NCBI RefSeq assembly: GCF_000150275.1
Contig: NW_002060956.1
Coordinates: 953,207 to 1,017,206 of the forward strand
DNA: 64,000 nt
Direction: 5' to 3'
From: Trichoplax adhaerens
Taxonomy: Eukaryota > Placozoa > Uniplacotomia > Trichoplacea > Trichoplacidae
The position numbers and the translations under genes are program-made. The notes below the pieces were generated by a model. It was not told the origin of the DNA, did no database searches, and saw only the letters and a list, made by a program, of their open reading frames with translations. Below are positions 12,401 through 22,995 of this stretch, piece after piece; positions within the stretch are counted from its first letter, which is position 1; the number at the start of each line of letters is the position of its first letter.

Positions 12401-13199
12401 ATTGATAGTTATGTGTAGTGTACAGATAATGACAATTGTAGAATATTTTAAATTAAATTAAACTCAAATCAGTATATTAGGTAAAAATTTAGCATGACTG
12501 CCCTACCTGAAGCTGCTTGATTTCGATTAGTGGAGGTATCTTCTGGTCATTGAATTATACCCGTATTGTAAGAAAAAAAGGTGGAAACTGTATAAAATAT
12601 ATTACGATCTATCAGGTTTATGAGAATAATATTTTCTTTAAACTTACTAATACATATTATGCCAACATCTTCTTGATGGTTACAATTGTGTATAGACCAG
12701 CCATTATGAGAACACTCATGAAGAGAGGATTCATTGCCATGACAGACTAGATTGTCCATCCAAATTCTTCCATTGCCCTGACCAAAATAGCCACAGCATT
12801 TGAAACGTTCAGCCTGACTATATCCTAATTGTCTGCAAGCGATATGAGCAGCTACTATATCGAATTTATCATCACAAATGGTTCCCCATCGATTTTGATA
12901 AAAGATCTCCAATCGGCCTTCGCTTAGATTACAACCATGAACTAAACGTATCGGAACTACAGTAGGTAACGCCAAAAATGTAATTAAGTGAGTATAAATT
13001 ACTATTGGATATTAAGTGCCGTACTAACTGCAAAATAAGTAACAACTGTCGCAAGTAGTATCATGCTGAAAGTTTGATAAAGAATTATAGCTACCACAAT
13101 TTCGTCATATGGTGAAAGTGATGCAATATTTGTACCTTCCGATAAAAAAGTACCGGTGAAAAAGCAAGATAAAAGATAGAAATATCCGAGAATAATCAT
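9451..13199 (-). CDS. Secreted SRCR x4 - MAM - EGF-like protein (10 exons, ~646 aa)
   Basis: Minus-strand exons: 13199-13154 (signal peptide MIILGYFYLLSCFFT), 12956-12648 (SRCR1), 12542-12507 (12-residue linker KDTSTNRNQAAS), 12084-11758 (SRCR2), 11647-11333 (SRCR3), 11229-10924 (SRCR4), 10692-10531, 10108-9873 and 9796-9715 (MAM), 9572-9451 (EGF-like and stop). Each SRCR exon is phase 1 at both ends. The SRCR units show the family pattern GRLEI...WGT(V/I/L)C, ACRQLGY, G.IW.D...C.G.E, DVG..C. The MAM domain has CGW, FNWTRH, GPTFDH, YAYIEASG and GVRGKGYRGDLAIDDI. The C-terminal ~40 residues carry six cysteines in EGF spacing (CKDHPCIYGTC...CRCWSGYQGKLC). I see no transmembrane segment after the EGF, so the protein should be secreted. 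SRCR and MAM domains mediate extracellular binding; the ligand is unknown. The first exon is uncertain: 13064-13025 (MILLATVVTYFAV) is an equally phased alternative. Confidence 0.82.
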
Positions 13200-14613
13200 T
13201 TTGCACAAATTTGGAATTAAATATTCTGTAATCTTGAAATTAGTTTGCAAGGTCTATATCGCGATATCAATTCGAAGATTTATGAAGGGAATAAATTTGC
13301 TGAAATTGCCTGGTCTTGCCTATCTTTTATACCTACACGCAATTATTTACGATTACCATTGGGTGGTGTTGGTGCAATGTTTTTCATATAAAGCGATTTC
13401 CAGTGGTAGATTTAAACCCTAGTATCAAGCCTTGCTCATCACTATAGTATACGATCCTTTCTAAAACAGAAGCAGTAAATATAATGAGGTGTTTATTTTC
13501 TGAAAATATTTGTGTAGGCTAATACCAATACTATGGTGTTATTATTTTGTTGCTTTAGGGTTAAATGCGTGAATAATGAGATACTGACATAATTTTATTC
13601 TGCACAGCGGATTCATCGAGAAATTGTTGTTCACCTTAAGAGAATAACTGCTGAACCCTTTGAAAAGAAGTTTCATTATTATCTAGACATCATCTTGAGA
13701 GTAATTCGTTGTTTCTTCCTACACACACGAAAGTTTACGCCATTTGTCATCAGAATTTCACTAGGTCTTTTACAAATTAACAAGAAAGCCGAGTTCAATC
13801 TGGCCATTGAGCAGATTTAAAATGTGTACTGAACATTGACAGGATTAAAACTTGAAAGCAGTAACCGATGGTGATCCGCACGTGCAATAATAGACGTTGC
13901 TCTTAAGATCATTGGTAGTAGCATAGACTACTAGATATACCATGGTAGTAGTCGCGACATTTCTACTGCTTGTTGCTGCCATAGAGATAAAGCAAAATAA
14001 ATACCAGACCTTAGTGTACTTTCATATACTCCTACATATATCGTAAATTTGCAATCATCATTATATTGTATATGACTACAAGCTAAATTAATGAATTGTC
14101 ATCAAAGTTCAACATGCAGTTAATATCTTAAAATATCCATGCAGTCTTTTGCCTGTAGTAGTAAAGAGATATTGCTTGTTTGCTTAGCTTAATCTACCCC
14201 ACTAGTTGAAGGATGGTCACATAGTTCATATTGGCAGTTACGTGATCTATGAAATATCTTCATGTAGAAAGGTACCGTTACTGCATATAGTGTACGTGCA
14301 GTATATTAATTAACGATTACTATCCACTCTTACTCGCCTGTAAAGATTTGACATTATAAATTGTACTAACAATCCTTGCTAGCCATTTTTGTCTATTTTG
14401 CGCAACGGTGATATATAATAACGTTAGTACTAAACATAACATCGTCATATCTTCTTCATTCTATACTATATTCAATCATAGCATAACAAAAAGGTCAATC
14501 TTTGTCGTTTGTAGCCAGCCATATGTCTCAACATTCTATAACTAAGAGAAGAGAAATGATCAAATCTATCCCCATCCCCTTTATTTATACTGAAACTTGG
14601 CCAGATTAATATT

Positions 14614-14801
14614 ATCAACGATTATCTTATGCCGTTCCATGTAAAGGAAAAATGAAAATCGTCGTATGATTATGCTATCAGCATACGGCAACGTAACGAC
14701 AGAAACTATAGCCAATTACATATCGCAAGATATTACTCTAATTTAGGACTCTGCTGATGAGCCAAATTATAAATGTACTCAAAGAGAACATTATAAGAAG
14801 C
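14614..14801 (+). repeat. Diverged direct repeat, copy 1
   Basis: Shares an ordered series of blocks with 15515-15720: CCGTTCCAT, GGAAAAATG, ATCGCAAGATA, CTCTAATTTAGGA, ATAAATGTAC, AAGAGAACA and TATAAGAAGC, all on the same strand and in the same order, with small indels between them. Neither copy has an open frame. Within each copy the bases around TTCCAT and the following ATGGAAATC/ATGAAAATC can form an imperfect hairpin. It may be an old mobile-element fragment or a duplicated regulatory segment; I cannot tell which. Confidence 0.65.
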
Positions 14802-15514
14802 GTGTTGTAATTTAGTAATGGTTATTGTAACTTAGCAGGTTTACTTGGTATTGCAACGAGTACTTAATACCAGGCACTGTGTGCCATAAAGGAGTTCTTA
14901 CATATCGATTTTAGGCAACTTTAGTGATTAATGTTTGTTTCTTACATCGTTATCTATTTGGATAGGAAGGAATAAAACAGTTTAAAAGAACGCATCAGGA
15001 TGCTACTCGATGCCAAGGTCTTAACTAGAGTACCGTAGCGTGAAGCTAAAAGATATATATATATACTAGAGCGAAACGATAACAGTATGAAATAAAATTG
15101 AAATGTTTAGTTACAGCAGGAAAAGAGAGAAAACAGCACGCACTGCGTGTTTATTACTGTCATGTATATTATAGTACCACAGCAGCACTATAAACGAAAA
15201 TTATATAATTGTATACCGTATAATTAACTAAAATAATAAGAAGAAGAATTTGCTGTATCTGTCCAGATTACAGGAAAGCAACGTTTGAAAATTGAATTTG
15301 TCTATATGTTATCATGATCAGAATACAGTATTCTAAAATAAGTGCAGTAATAAGCGTATATGCGATAATCGGATACCGGTAAGTGATATGCATATAATAT
15401 ACTCAGTACGAAGAGACAGTGATGATAATGTAAAGTAAAAAGGACAAATACATGCATATCCAGTCTATATCGTGTACGCGAAGCACTGTATAACGAGCGT
15501 GGCTTCTACCAGTG

Positions 15515-15720
15515 TCAATGATTATATCATACCGTTCCATATGAGGGAAAAATGGAAATCGTTATATGATCTTACTATCAATATATAAGGCAACGCAATA
15601 ACAGGAGCTTTTGCCTATCACATACTGTATATCGCAAGATACTACTCTAATTTAGGATTGTTCTGATGTACAGTTCTGTGCTGCATATAAATGTACCCAA
15701 AAGAGAACACTATAAGAAGC
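15515..15720 (+). repeat. Diverged direct repeat, copy 2
   Basis: Second copy of the element at 14614-14801, about 900 bp downstream and slightly longer because of small insertions. In this copy the internal inverted repeat is better preserved: TTCCAT pairs with ATGGAA, and flanking GATTATAT with ATATGATC. Similarity stops sharply after TATAAGAAGC on the right and near TCAATGATTAT on the left. Confidence 0.65.
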
Positions 15721-16350
15721 TGCACCATATAGGAAATGAAATGGAGATACTGTACGTAGATGTTTAGCTACAGAAGCACAACTTCTAATCCTGCAGTCTG
15801 TCCGTGGCATCGCTGAGCAGGTTCAGAAATCAACGGTGTGTGGTATCTAGGTAACCCGCAGCGACTGTATCTAGGCAACAACAACATCGTCAATACAGTT
15901 CGCTGACCATCCATTAACGAATAAGAGCTAATGAATTACTACTATATTCTACAAAGCTGTTTAGCTACTCGAGTATAAGTTGACAACTCAATAGTAATAT
16001 CATCATTTCTACACTTTTGAAAAGTTCTAGTCAACACGTATATAAGATAATTCAGTATAGTTGCAGATTAGAATCATTTTGGTATAGGTATTTGGCAACT
16101 ATCTATCAGTGAGCATTCAGCAGAGGAGCAAGACTAAATTGAAAAGATTTAATTTTCCCGAGAATAGATTGAAGCAGCTATTCCGGATTTTTGATTTCAT
16201 TATTACCAAACACAAAAATAACAAAATAGGAAAAAGTCGATCACATTCTCCATTGAAATAGAAAATATTCATCAATTAATCGAAGCAACGTCTTTAATTC
16301 CTTCTTGCTATTTCTAAAATTAATCAATTAACCCTCAACCCTATAACAAA

Positions 16351-19300
16351 ATGCACCGAAGCTATCAATCGATTAATCCTTCTTCTAGTAAGATACTACA
16401 AAAACGTTGGGACGAAAGTAGTTACGACATTCATCGAAGGAAAGTAAGTATGATTTTATAATAAACTTAAATCTCATAAAAAATCCTAGTACTTGAAATC
16501 GTTTGAACTTTAATCCATCAACACATAATCTAGATCCAACGTTATACTATGTAAGGGATGGATTCTTTCACTTCGGTGTAATACAACTTTTATGTCATAT
16601 TTTTTTCTATATCCTTATAATTTAGAATATACATGTAGCTAAAAGTCCAGTTATTTACCGTCCATTTTAGTACAACACAAAGACTTCATTCTAATACACA
16701 GTAGACAAATAGGCGCACTAATATTAATTAACAAGCCTTCATTACCCATTTAATTAACTGGTTAACTATTCTTTTCTCTAAAATTTGATTTACTTTCCAT
16801 ATTTCTTGGCTCTCAAACTACACACTAGTTATAATTTTGAGCTAGTTGGTGAAAATAAAATTTTTCTGCATTTGATGATTCCAATAAATAATCAATCGCT
16901 ATTACATAAGAATATAGAGAATGAATTTAATCATCCGTTTCCACCTTTATAAATATAATCTATTTGTACAGTTAAATACAGTATAACATATTTGGTGTAA
17001 AGAAATATAGCCACTCAACTGTTAAATCATATTAATGAGTACTGATAGCGCTAATACATTAGCTACCAAGTAAACATGTCGATCGATGATCAGTAATAAA
17101 GCATTACAATGATATCATTAATGTATGCCCCAACTTTTTAACAACATACTGATAAACAATCTTATGATTGATTAAAGAATCACATCATTTTACCCCAAAA
17201 TCATACTCTAAAATCAGTTTTTCAATGATACTTCTAAGTTGATCATTAACGAAATATATAAATCAACCATCCTGTTTAGCAATGAATAACGTTTTACCAA
17301 TTCCGCTTATTGCGAGATGGAAAATTATAAACTGCAACGCCCAAGTAAAAAGCTCAAATAAAAAAATCTTAAGATTGATATAAAATCATACTCGTTTCGT
17401 AGTTGCTTATCAAAGCAGATTGACCATAAGTACAGTAGTAAATTTTGATAAAAGGATCTCGTTTTAATGATAAACTTCCAACGCAATTAGATTAGAAGCT
17501 ACAGCATCTAAATATAGTTGCTAAAGTTTATAGTTTGAAAGTAATAAAATCCAAATTCTGTAGAGCGTAAGAAAATAAATCTTAACTGATAATATCTTCC
17601 TAAATAGCTTCATTTTCAACAAGACTCCAACCTATTTCATCTATTTGAAATAGTTTAATTCCCTTCAAATTTGAATTTGTTTCTATGAAAATATTTTCTA
17701 ATTCCATATCTATTAATGCAACAATTCAGCATTTCTAGATACAGATAAACTACCATATAAATATACTCATATATCGCGAAATTGAAAAGTTTAAAATAAT
17801 GTCTAATATTTAGAGTTATCGTAAGATCTGTTTCTTTGACCTTTGTCAATCTAATCAGTAGTTGGATGATTATTGCCTTTCGACGTATAGAGAGAGATAA
17901 ATGGCAATTGTAGTATTCAACTCAAAACGCAGTATTAATGGAAGTGAAGTGTGTTTAAGTTTTCGTCAGTACACCCATATATACTCTTTAAATTCCCCTT
18001 TCTTTCTCAATAAAATATTAATTAACTATCATAACGAGAAATAATAATGCTATAACATGATTTTCTGACTTGAATAGATTAAAAATCTAGCATTGTACGG
18101 TTGATTGCAATTTCAACAATAAAGTGAAAAAAGTACCTGAATTATTATTACAGTTATTAATATTTTATTGAAAACCATTTAAGTTCTATATTTTCAAATT
18201 TACCCTTGTTATAGTATGTATAAAACAAAAAATTCAAATTAATCTAATAAAACTCTTTGCATTTTGCTTTTTACATGCATTCCAATATTTAGTTGCAGAA
18301 AGCAAAATCTGTTGTAAATAACAAGCCTCCGCAAACATACATGCATTTACATACCAAATTGAAAAAAATCCAAACAGAAGAAGAACGTTTAGCTGAAATC
18401 GAAAAAGACAATCGTTTATTGCTAGAGAAGATGTCTGGTATTATGAGAACCAGAGGAAGAATCGATAACGTCAATAGTTATGATCATAAAAGGTAACTAA
18501 AAGAGAGGAAGGCCAACATATTTTATTTCGTGTTGTTTACGTTTGGAAATAGTTTATAGTAATATACTTATTAGTAAAATATGTCTAATCATTATTTCAT
18601 AACCAAGCAAATACAAGTTCTAGTACCCCTTGGTAAGAATACTTTCATTATTTTATTGCACAGCATGGAAGACTGCATAAAGACTCAACAATATTATGCC
18701 ATAGTATAATTGAAATGTATAAAATTATTCTCATATTGTAACAGCAACTTCGTTTGCATCCGCACTCGCAACATATTATTAAACAACGTAAAACTGTCCA
18801 GGCTTATTAAACAGTTGCAACTTAAGTGTTTAATATAACTTAGTGATGCGTAACAAGAATATATTCATAGTACTAAAGATGGTGATAGATGTTTATAGAC
18901 GATAAAAAAAATGTTTCTGGAATATTAGTAATTATTTTAGTCTATTACTAAAATGTAGTGAAAAGTAGTATTGCGTTGAATACGTATTAATGTCAATTAA
19001 TAATTCCATTTTAGCTTGAACAAAATAAAAAGACAACGTGATATGTTGCGTGTTACGAGTGAAAATCAGCAGATATTAAAGAGAATATCTGCTAAAGAAC
19101 CGCACTATAAGCATCAAGCTTGGGTAAGATTTTGTTTTTTTATATTTTATGAAACAGCATCTAATTTTAGTTTTTTCGTAATCGAGTATTCCATTGCTAG
19201 ATACAATTATAGCAATAAAATCATCTAACTTTAGTTACTTCTTGAGATAAAGTATTCTGCTACTTTCATAGTACGAGATGTAGCAAAATAAATATAATAT

Positions 19301-20126
19301 ACAACAAGTTTAACGTTGCAGTAATTTGCAATATGCATTTATAGTCTACCATGCAGATGCAAAGCAAAGTTCTATTTTTACTGATAATTGATAAATGCAC
19401 ACTATGCTGTATGAACTATAAAATCTTATGCAGCTATAAGCCTCTTATGATAAAGACCGGTGCGTTAAAGCATTCTCTAATGCTTGTTAAACCTTCGAAT
19501 GAAATATTCTATTACTATACTAGGATGATGACTGGAGGAAAAACCAACAATTTATGGAAAATATAACTCGATTTCCTAAGGATGTATTAGCGCAGCAAGT
19601 GGCTAAAGGCAAGCGCACAAATAAGAAAGATCCATCGGCTTCGGACGAAAGCCCGTCAAAATCAGATGATGATAGTCATGATGATGACAAAAGCAAAGTA
19701 ACTGAACAAGCTGACAGTAGCAATGCAGCCGATCAAGATGCTAGTAAAGCTGCTCAAGATGAAGAAATTAATGAAGCTATTACTGAAGATCAAAATGCAA
19801 CTCAAGACCAGCAGGAGAAATCCTTAGAAAAGCCTAAAACCCCTGAAGTGTCCGCTGAAGCTGAGGAAGCGACACCAGTAATATCAACAGAATCAGATGC
19901 CAACGCTACGATTACTGCAAATGCTACAGAAAGTAGTGATAAGAGTCAAGAAAAGAAAGCTTCTACTCCAACTACAGAAGAGTTTCGGCCTAAAAGTTCA
20001 GCATCGGCCAAATCAGTTAAATCAGCTAGTTCTGCTAAATCCATTAAATCTGCAAGCTCTGTAAAATCAGCAAAATCAGCTGCTTCAAGATCCAGTCGTT
20101 CTAGTAAGTCAAGCCACGATGATTAA
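16351..20126 (+). CDS. CFAP97D1: CFAP97D1-like cilium/flagellum-associated protein (4 exons, 332 aa)
   Basis: Exons 16351-16443, 18299-18492, 19015-19123 and 19524-20126; junctions are in phase and donors are consensus (GTAAGT, GTAACT, GTAAGA). Residues ~38-160 match the CFAP97/Hemingway (KIAA1430) family: YMHLHTKLKKIQ, EEERLAEIEKDNRLLLEKM, TRGRIDN, SLNKIKRQRDMLRVT, ENQQILKRI, EPHY, then DDDWRKNQQFMENITRFP. The Glu/Lys-rich first block should be coiled coil. Family members are axonemal or cilium-linked proteins needed for sperm or cilium motility in other animals; a role in cilia here is inferred from family. Human CFAP97D1 ends soon after the conserved block, but this protein continues for ~170 residues: an acidic Asp/Glu/Ser/Ala tract and then a Ser-Ala-Lys repeat (SAKSVKSASSAKSIKSASS) ending in SSHDD. 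Assignment to D1 rather than D2 is uncertain. Confidence 0.85.
16444..18298 (+). other. Intron 1 of the CFAP97-like gene
   Basis: A 1.86 kb intron, longer than most in this window, bounded by GTAAGT at 16444 and TTGCAG at 18293-18298. It is very AT-rich. The only minus-strand frame above 60 codons (17655-17849) has no recognisable content, and the flanking exons join directly into a family-like sequence, so no missing exon is needed. Confidence 0.6.
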
Positions 20127-22995
20127 GTATTGCGTGATTTTCCTCCACGACTTTACTGGATATCTTTAAAGTTACCTTATAAAGGATTTGGCAAATGTTT
20201 ATGCGATACTATTTTCCTTTTGCTATCACCATGAAAAAAATACTAGTGATAAATCTAGTTGTCTCAACCAATAGAATCGTAACGATTAATATTTGCATGA
20301 TTATTTATCATTACGATCGCTTTTAAATTACTTGACGACAGTATCTTTTTGCTACTCTGGATAGATTAAGAATTATTTTGTTTTACTTTTACAACGATGA
20401 ATATGCATCTTATATTTAATAACTAATTCTGAAACAAATTTTTCAGGACAAATTAAGGCCTGATGTCTAGAACTACGGTGTATTAAGACTAATCATTTGC
20501 TACCCGTATAAAACAAGATATCACCTTTATTATAGAATCTTAATGATAATAAATACAATTTTAAGTTCTAAAGTAACTTACTGTAAGCGTTTTACAACTT
20601 CTAAATAATTTTTGCTACTATTATAACTCAAACCAGAATTATAAATAAAATACAGTGAACGGTAATATAGATTCTTCTGCAATAATTAGCATTCTTATTA
20701 GCATATTTTACTATGATCATTTCTATTAATTATCATCACATTTAGATTGGTATAGAGATTATGACTAGTTTCTTACGTTGTTAGGTTAATATTTACCAGT
20801 TGTTAATCAGTTGCATTTAAATAATTGAAGATTAATATCTGTTATTGTATATTTATTCATGTTATCAGGAAAAAATCAAAATAAAAAGATTATTTAAAAT
20901 TTGAACTTTAAAGTTTAATTAATTCAGTATCATCTCAATATTTCGGTCACACGCACACATTTGTATTCAGTTATAAAAAAAGATTATATCTATTTCTCTA
21001 ATAATATTTTGGATTTAAATCAATTTTATACGTGACTCCCTATCATTATCCCGTGTATTGCATAAATATCTAAAAGAGGACTGAAGTACTGTGTAATAAG
21101 CACAAAAGGCTACTTCAGTCTCTGGCACCTCTTTCAAACGTAGGAATTGTAGTAATTAGTTAAGATGAAGAATTGGCTGTTCTTCTGCATACATATTTCA
21201 TCAAAATTGCTACTAGTGGAAAAAGGTCTATCTGGAATAAAGTCTTTTCGGAAACATCGGTGTTGAAATGTCACCACTAAATATTTATAGATAGCGCACA
21301 AAGCAAGATAGTTAATATGTTCGTATTGCGCGCTTCCGAGTATCGCAATCTGCATTTTATAGTACGGATGGAAATTTGGTAACAAATTTGGTATTCCTTG
21401 TTATGTGAGAATTTTACCTTTTTAATGATAATTCCAATAATACTTTTTTAATATACTATATATAAACTATACGCAAAGGACAGTATTTTGTAAAGTAGAA
21501 TTTTTCTAAAAAAATGTAACGAACTTTCACTATTAATTTTACGTCTGGTAGCTGTAGTTTGCTTTAGAAGATAAAAACAGCTCAAACAAGAGTTTTGAAA
21601 AATATCTAGCTGTTTCGATTTTAAATTCTTTACTATTACAAATCAATCAATAATAAATATCCCTATATGCTAACAATGTGTATTGTAGCTGTTCTATAAT
21701 TCTTTTATAAAAATTTGACAGCCAGATACGTATGAGGAAAAATTCTTGGATTTTATGTCATACTTTAGACCACAGTATTCTTATGGAAAATACTAATTTC
21801 CGATAGCAGAGCCATCTGAGATGATGACTATTTTATAAGGTAGTTAATTTTATTTTATTACCAGCTAGATTTAGAATGACATTGCAATAAATTATTTTAA
21901 AATAAACGATGCTTATTTTTAAAAGAGGAAAACTGAAATAATTCTGATATTAAAATAAAAATAACGACAGAAGAAAAGTCTATACATGTTCTTATTGAAA
22001 CATTAGAAGTAAAAGACATAAATTAGAGTAATAATAATTATTGATGCTTAGACATAATTATTGAATATATCTAATAAGATTATTCTACTCAAATTATCAT
22101 CAATTATTCATTGTGAGTTAGAATTTAGCAGTGAGATTAATTGTTACTAGATAGTAATAAATTACAGCAGCTAAAATATTTAGCGATAAATATAGTTAGT
22201 AGTTTATAGCTTTAATGAAATTTATAGAGACAGTTTTATCACAGCACAATACTTTGATTAGACATATTCAATATACATTACATCCTTATCATAAAGAATA
22301 TCATATGAGAATCGTTGGTCTACCTCTTTCTAATCACAATATATTGTCTTCGTTATTAAAGGTAGCCCTTAGTACTACTTATAGAGAAATTATTATAGTC
22401 CGAGTACTCTTTACTGTTATCACTTGTCGCAGGTAAAAGACAAATTTTTGTACAAGTTGGTATAATGTTATTTTACATTGGATAAAATTCTAATACAAAT
22501 TCTGATATTAGAATTATATATGGTTACTACCTATACTACTTCATTAACTCCGTATTTATATTCTCTTAGAAGTGTATTTGATAATTTATATTGCCATAAA
22601 TAATGATGAGTAAGCTAAATGCTATAAAGTAATTACTAACCTTAGGAAATTTGATCAATTTAATGACTGCATTATAATAATACATCCTACTATTTTGCAG
22701 AGCGAATAATTTTTACCTATCCGTTAACACACGTTTCAAGTGGTTGATCCATAATATCATTAGTAAATTTATGTTAAGATTGAAAGCTTGAAATAAACTT
22801 ATTGTGGATAATTAGTCATCCCAATGTCAAAACAGAAATCGATGAAATCTTGTAAATTGTTATTTATCTTCATTAGTTATAGAATCCAATAGAAGAATTA
22901 AAAATTAAAATGTATTACGAAGAGAATCCAACGTAGCGATTGAATTAAAACTAGATGGGTAAAGACAATGAAAGGAAGTATAAAGACTGAAGTTC
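20127..22995. other. Intergenic region between convergent genes
   Basis: About 2.9 kb separating the 3' ends of the CFAP97-like gene (+) and the receptor cyclase gene (-). AATAAA hexamers at 20548-20553 and 20644-20649 are candidate polyadenylation signals for the former. A clear inverted repeat lies at 21075-21123 (listed separately). Open frames at 21134-21385 (-) and 22215-22436 (+) show no recognisable domain or splice context and are not called. Confidence 0.5.
21075..21123. repeat. Short hairpin-forming inverted repeat
   Basis: AGAGGACTGAAGTA (21075-21088) and TACTTCAGTCTCT (21111-21123) are reverse complements except for one bulged G, giving a 13-pair stem around a 22-base loop. Such a long exact match is uncommon by chance, even in AT-rich DNA, because the arms contain G and C. 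It may be a structured element in a 3' UTR, a small non-coding RNA, or a remnant of an inverted-repeat transposon. Nothing else identifies it. Confidence 0.5.

Larger units (their letters stand above)
13200..16350. other. Divergent upstream region between the SRCR gene and the CFAP97-like gene
   Basis: About 3.1 kb between the starts of two genes read in opposite directions, so it should contain both promoters and 5' UTRs. It holds a diverged direct repeat (14614-14801 and 15515-15720, listed separately) and a short (TA)n run near 15055. A 73-codon plus-strand frame at 13201-13422 has no recognisable content. No other coding signal or RNA gene was seen. Confidence 0.5.
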
